Of a DNA stretch of 9,577 nt, positions 6,664 to 9,577 are shown one piece after another. Made by a program: the position numbers and the translations under genes. Within the stretch, counting starts at the first letter, position 1, and each line of letters begins with the position of its first letter. Location: the NCBI GenBank assembly GCA_017455945.1, contig JAFTLM010000147.1, positions 1-9,577 on the forward strand, written 5' to 3'. This DNA comes from Clostridia bacterium (GTDB taxonomy: Bacteria; Bacillota; Clostridia; Oscillospirales; CAG-272). Under the pieces are notes generated by a model. That model worked only from the letters and a program-made list of their open reading frames with translations. It searched no databases and was not told the origin of the DNA.

Positions 6664-9504
6664 TTAATTGACGGAAATCTTTTTTTCTTTTTTCTTGTTT
6701 ATAAGGCTTTCTGTAATCCATATTCCCGCAAAAATCAAAATAGACACAACCGACGTTATAGCTCCTGTTACAACAGTATCAGGCATATATTCCATTTTTA
6801 CGGAGTGAGGACCTTCTGAATTTACGTCAAAGGCTACCAGAGCATTGAATGTTTTATATATCGGAACTTGTTTTCCGTCAACAAACACTTTCCAGCCTTC
6901 GTCATAGGGGATGGTCGTTTGGACAACTGTTTTGTTTTTTTGTGTGGTTATAGAACAGTTAAAGCTGCTGTCTGTATAAGATTCTATAATATATTGATTT
7001 GATGACAGCACATTTATAGCTTCCTCAAAAGCTTCGACATCGAGGCAATAGAAGTAAAATACATCGTTTTTCAGATAGAGATTATCTCCCGAAAGCTTTA
7101 GTTTTACAGATATCTCATCACCTGCTTTGAAAAGCCCCATAGATTTAATACGGTTACTTTCTTTTGCCATAAAATCGCCGTATTTCACGTTGTTTATATA
7201 GAATGACGTTTCACGCGGATATTCTGAAGGAGCGTAGAAAAACAGAAATCCGTCAATAGGTGATGTTATATTCATAGTAACAGACGCTTCCGTACCGGAT
7301 GTGGAAACCGCGTATTTGGTGTGACCGGCAATAGTGGATTTTTTTGCGTTGGTGTAATTGCTGTAATTGATATCAATCGGCAAAAACACCTTCGTTTCCT
7401 TTCCCAACATTGTGCTTATCATTTGATTTAGTCTTTCAAACGGCGACAATTCTACGGCAACTATCTTTCCGTCTTGATTGGCTTTTACAAAATCAAAACT
7501 TTTTACGTCTTCGGAAACACCGTATGCTATAGAAAGGGCATACGGATTTTTGTAAACAGTGTAATTTTCGTCTTGTGCGGCAACTGTATACAATTCTTTC
7601 ATCAATGCGTTTACAGCTTGATTTTCATTATACGTAGAGTAATTTGACGGTTGGTTGTTTTGCGATACGATATATTTGACCCCCAGAAGAGACTCGTTTA
7701 CCGGTGTTCCGCCCAAATACTTTGACCAATGAGACTTGGAAGCATATCCCATATTGCTCAAAAACATTATGGTTTCTTTGTTCAGCGTTGATGTTGAGCC
7801 CGATAAACCATTGATTTTAAGCGTCATATTATCATTTGTTTTACGGTGATGCGTTTTTTCCATTCGATAGAATGAATCATCTTTTTCTTGAATTTGCGCA
7901 ACAACAGGCTGTATTTTTTCAAAATATCCGTTGTATGAGCTGTAAGAAGAGAAGGTGACGTCCATATCCAAGGCTGTAATGTTGACAATACCGTTTAAAA
8001 GCATCTCGAAGCATACTGTACAAAGAAGAAGCTTGGAATATATTCTTCTTTGTACAGGCTTTTTTGCTTTTTTGAATGCGTAAATCAGTGTGCAGATTGC
8101 AACAACAGCTAAAATAGTAAACCATACCGTTCTCAGAGTATCTATTTTGCCAACTTCATATTGCCACTTAGCATCCTTTTGAGGACCTAATAAAAAGTTG
8201 TCGAATTTGAATTTTTCGAGTATTGTCGTAAGAAATATTATAAATCCGCCTGCAAGCAATACAATTTTTGATGGTATTTTACGCAATTCGCCAAGCGCTT
8301 TATACGCCATTACAAGCAAAAGGAAAGAGAAAATAAAGCTATATCGATAATTAAGCCAGTTTGGCACTTGAAACCCGTGCCACATTATGTCAAGCGGGCT
8401 CAACGTAAAGCTTATCAAAAAGACTGACATAAGCAAAGTGGATAACACTTTTTCTCTCAAAGAAATCTTTTTGGCGAGATAGTACGCAGGCAGAAGCAAA
8501 AGCGTTAAGGTGCCGCAGTATATTATCGGCAATCCTGCCGGGCGGACGGTGTCATATGCACCGGGTAATGCTTTTGCTGTCAAATCAATTAAGTCGTATC
8601 TGAAGACAGGATCCCAGTTTGGTGTAGAGAATGTGTTTTTTCCGAACTGTAGTGAATAATATGCACCGAAAATCACAAATGCGGCTATGCCGATAGCAAT
8701 CAGCGAAAAAATTCCTATTCTCAAAAACGACTTTATAAAGTGCAATTTTTCTTCTATGATATTGTTGTTTTGGGTAGCGAAAAAATAATAGAAGAAATAC
8801 AGAGCCACGTATATACAAACCATATAGCCTATATAATAGTGGCTTATCAGCATTATTGAAAGAGAAATAACAAATAGCTTATAGTGTCCTTTTTTTATCA
8901 ACTCTTCTATAGCATACGTTATAATCGGTAGCCAAATAAGTGCGTCAATCCACATAGAATTGTGCTGTTGCACAATTGCATATGAACAGAGCGCATACAT
9001 AGTTGAGAATGTAACTATATGGGATTTGTTTATATGACGAGAGGTTTTGTGAAGATAAAATCCAAAAGTAAATCCGCACAATCCGGTTTTTAAAAGGAAT
9101 ATACAAAGTAAGGCTTCAAGCATTTTGCCTTGCGGAAAAAGCACTACAATCCAAGCTAACGGACTGGCAACGTAATAGGCAAAAATCCCCAGAAATTCTC
9201 CGCCTAACGCTCTTGAAAAAGAATACAGCAAGCTTGCATCTCCACGCAAAAAATTTCGTAATGCTTCGTAAAAATAAACGTATTGTCCGTTTAAGTCAAG
9301 CACCAAAACACTACCGTCTTTTTCGGGAGCGATATCTACGGCAAAATAAATTATACGCATCAGTATAAGAGGAATTATAAAACAGAAGAACAAATATGAG
9401 TTCTTACTGTGTATTATTTTTTTAACAGTACTTTTAAAAGTCTCCCAGGCATTTGTGCGAGACTTTTTTTCTTTATCTACAATGTGGATTATATCTTTAT
9501 CCAT
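6664..9504 (-). CDS. YfhO-family polytopic membrane protein (putative GT-C glycosyltransferase)
   Basis: This 946-residue integral membrane protein has a cytoplasmic basic N-terminus and a first membrane helix at about 36-56. An extracytoplasmic loop with LVLDLNGQYV (67-76) and LGGEFLGIFAYYVASP (100-115) follows, both typical of YfhO. About 13 more helices run to residue 508. A roughly 400-residue extracytoplasmic domain (about 510-908) contains the YDEGWKVFVDGK motif at 867-878. One last helix (about 910-931) leads to a Lys-rich cytoplasmic tail. Relatives in Bacillus and Listeria act with a CsbB-like enzyme that loads sugar on undecaprenyl phosphate, and transfer the sugar to teichoic-type polymers outside the cell. 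The acceptor here is unknown. AAGGAAG precedes the ATG by 6 bases. The start overlaps the upstream gene by 8 bases. An unusual 15-bp inverted repeat lies at codons 483-497. The family assignment is firm and the activity is inferred. Confidence 0.92.
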   Translation of the reverse strand: MDKDIIHIVDKEKKSRTNAWETFKSTVKKIIHSKNSYLFFCFIIPLILMRIIYFAVDIAPEKDGSVLVLDLNGQYVYFYEALRNFLRGDASLLYSFSRALGGEFLGIFAYYVASPLAWIVVLFPQGKMLEALLCIFLLKTGLCGFTFGFYLHKTSRHINKSHIVTFSTMYALCSYAIVQQHNSMWIDALIWLPIITYAIEELIKKGHYKLFVISLSIMLISHYYIGYMVCIYVALYFFYYFFATQNNNIIEEKLHFIKSFLRIGIFSLIAIGIAAFVIFGAYYSLQFGKNTFSTPNWDPVFRYDLIDLTAKALPGAYDTVRPAGLPIIYCGTLTLLLLPAYYLAKKISLREKVLSTLLMSVFLISFTLSPLDIMWHGFQVPNWLNYRYSFIFSFLLLVMAYKALGELRKIPSKIVLLAGGFIIFLTTILEKFKFDNFLLGPQKDAKWQYEVGKIDTLRTVWFTILAVVAICTLIYAFKKAKKPVQRRIYSKLLLCTVCFEMLLNGIVNITALDMDVTFSSYSSYNGYFEKIQPVVAQIQEKDDSFYRMEKTHHRKTNDNMTLKINGLSGSTSTLNKETIMFLSNMGYASKSHWSKYLGGTPVNESLLGVKYIVSQNNQPSNYSTYNENQAVNALMKELYTVAAQDENYTVYKNPYALSIAYGVSEDVKSFDFVKANQDGKIVAVELSPFERLNQMISTMLGKETKVFLPIDINYSNYTNAKKSTIAGHTKYAVSTSGTEASVTMNITSPIDGFLFFYAPSEYPRETSFYINNVKYGDFMAKESNRIKSMGLFKAGDEISVKLKLSGDNLYLKNDVFYFYCLDVEAFEEAINVLSSNQYIIESYTDSSFNCSITTQKNKTVVQTTIPYDEGWKVFVDGKQVPIYKTFNALVAFDVNSEGPHSVKMEYMPDTVVTGAITSVVSILIFAGIWITESLINKKKEKKISVN
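8016..8057. repeat. Perfect 15-bp inverted repeat with 12-base spacer inside yfhO
   Basis: CTGTACAAAGAAGAA (8016-8030) is matched without error by TTCTTCTTTGTACAG (8043-8057). The spacer is GCTTGGAATATA. On the minus strand it is translated as yfhO residues 483-497, just before the membrane helix that starts near 490, and would form a hairpin in the mRNA. On the plus strand it is followed after two bases by six T (8060-8065), GC, then six more T, which is the layout of an intrinsic terminator for antisense transcripts. I saw no second copy in the window. Confidence 0.9.
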
Positions 9505-9577
9505 TTTCTTCTTCCTTTTTTGTATCGTTCCGATTAATAAATTTTTTCAGCGATTTTTCGAGCTTTATCCTGTTTAT
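9497..9577 (-). CDS. C-terminal tail of an unidentified upstream gene, truncated by window edge
   Basis: The frame is open from the window edge for 26 codons and stops at TAA (complement of 9497-9499), inside the yfhO start region, giving an 8-base overlap. The other two minus frames are closed by stops here. The tail is strongly charged (KLEKSLKKF, then NRNDTKKEEENG), as expected of a cytoplasmic end. The yfhO ribosome binding site AAGGAAG lies within this coding sequence, typical of translationally coupled genes. By analogy with other yfhO loci it could be a CsbB-like family 2 glycosyltransferase or a GtrA-type protein, but nothing in these 26 residues identifies it. Confidence 0.6.
   Translation of the reverse strand: MNRIKLEKSLKKFINRNDTKKEEENG

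Noticed and set aside
6679..6700. T-rich tract after the start of the ruvA-yfhO junction, considered as a terminator tail.
   Set aside because: It encodes the Lys-rich C-terminus of YfhO (NKKKEKK) and has no hairpin in front of it.
9520..9530. GAAC-containing sequence (minus strand) upstream of yfhO, considered as a LexA/SOS box for the ruvAB unit.
   Set aside because: There is no matching GTTC half-site at the required spacing, and the sequence lies inside the coding tail of the upstream gene.

Overview
The window looks like chromosomal DNA from a Firmicute of the class Clostridia, probably a gut Oscillospirales/Ruminococcaceae-type organism. This is inference from moderate-to-low and uneven GC, strong AGGAGG-type ribosome binding sites, the MetA/MetY pair, a YfhO-type cell-envelope protein and a diaminopimelate-type M14 peptidase. 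No ribosomal RNA or other decisive taxonomic marker is present. I see no tRNA, CRISPR array, insertion sequence or phage gene. Nearly every base is coding, and no gene-free gap reaches 300 bases.

Left half, plus strand (1-3942): a three-gene unit with 15-18 base gaps. It holds the 3' part of metY (O-acetylhomoserine sulfhydrylase, 5' end outside the window), metA (homoserine O-acyltransferase, with the Glu111 that predicts acetyl-CoA as donor) and a beta-lactamase-fold serine hydrolase with an uncharacterised C-terminal half. A textbook intrinsic terminator closes the unit. MetA would make O-acetylhomoserine and MetY would convert it with sulfide to homocysteine, giving the direct-sulfhydrylation route to methionine. 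The serine hydrolase is a passenger of unknown role.

Middle, plus strand (3999-4943): a free-standing M14 zinc peptidase gene, most like gamma-D-glutamyl-diaminoacid peptidases that act on peptidoglycan stem peptides. Its 3' end overlaps the 3' end of ruvB on the opposite strand by 26 bases.

Right half, minus strand (9577 down to 4918): a tightly packed unit in transcription order. It runs from the tail of an unidentified gene (8-base overlap) through a 946-residue YfhO-family membrane protein to ruvA and ruvB. RuvA and RuvB form the Holliday-junction branch-migration motor. YfhO proteins are GT-C-type membrane proteins implicated in glycosylating cell-wall polymers. ruvC is not adjacent.

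The most notable non-gene signals are a perfect 15-bp inverted repeat with a 12-base loop inside yfhO, followed on the plus strand by a T-tract, and a QLDLF sequence at the RuvB C-terminus that matches the sliding-clamp-binding consensus. I found no clear evidence of a wholly new multi-gene system.
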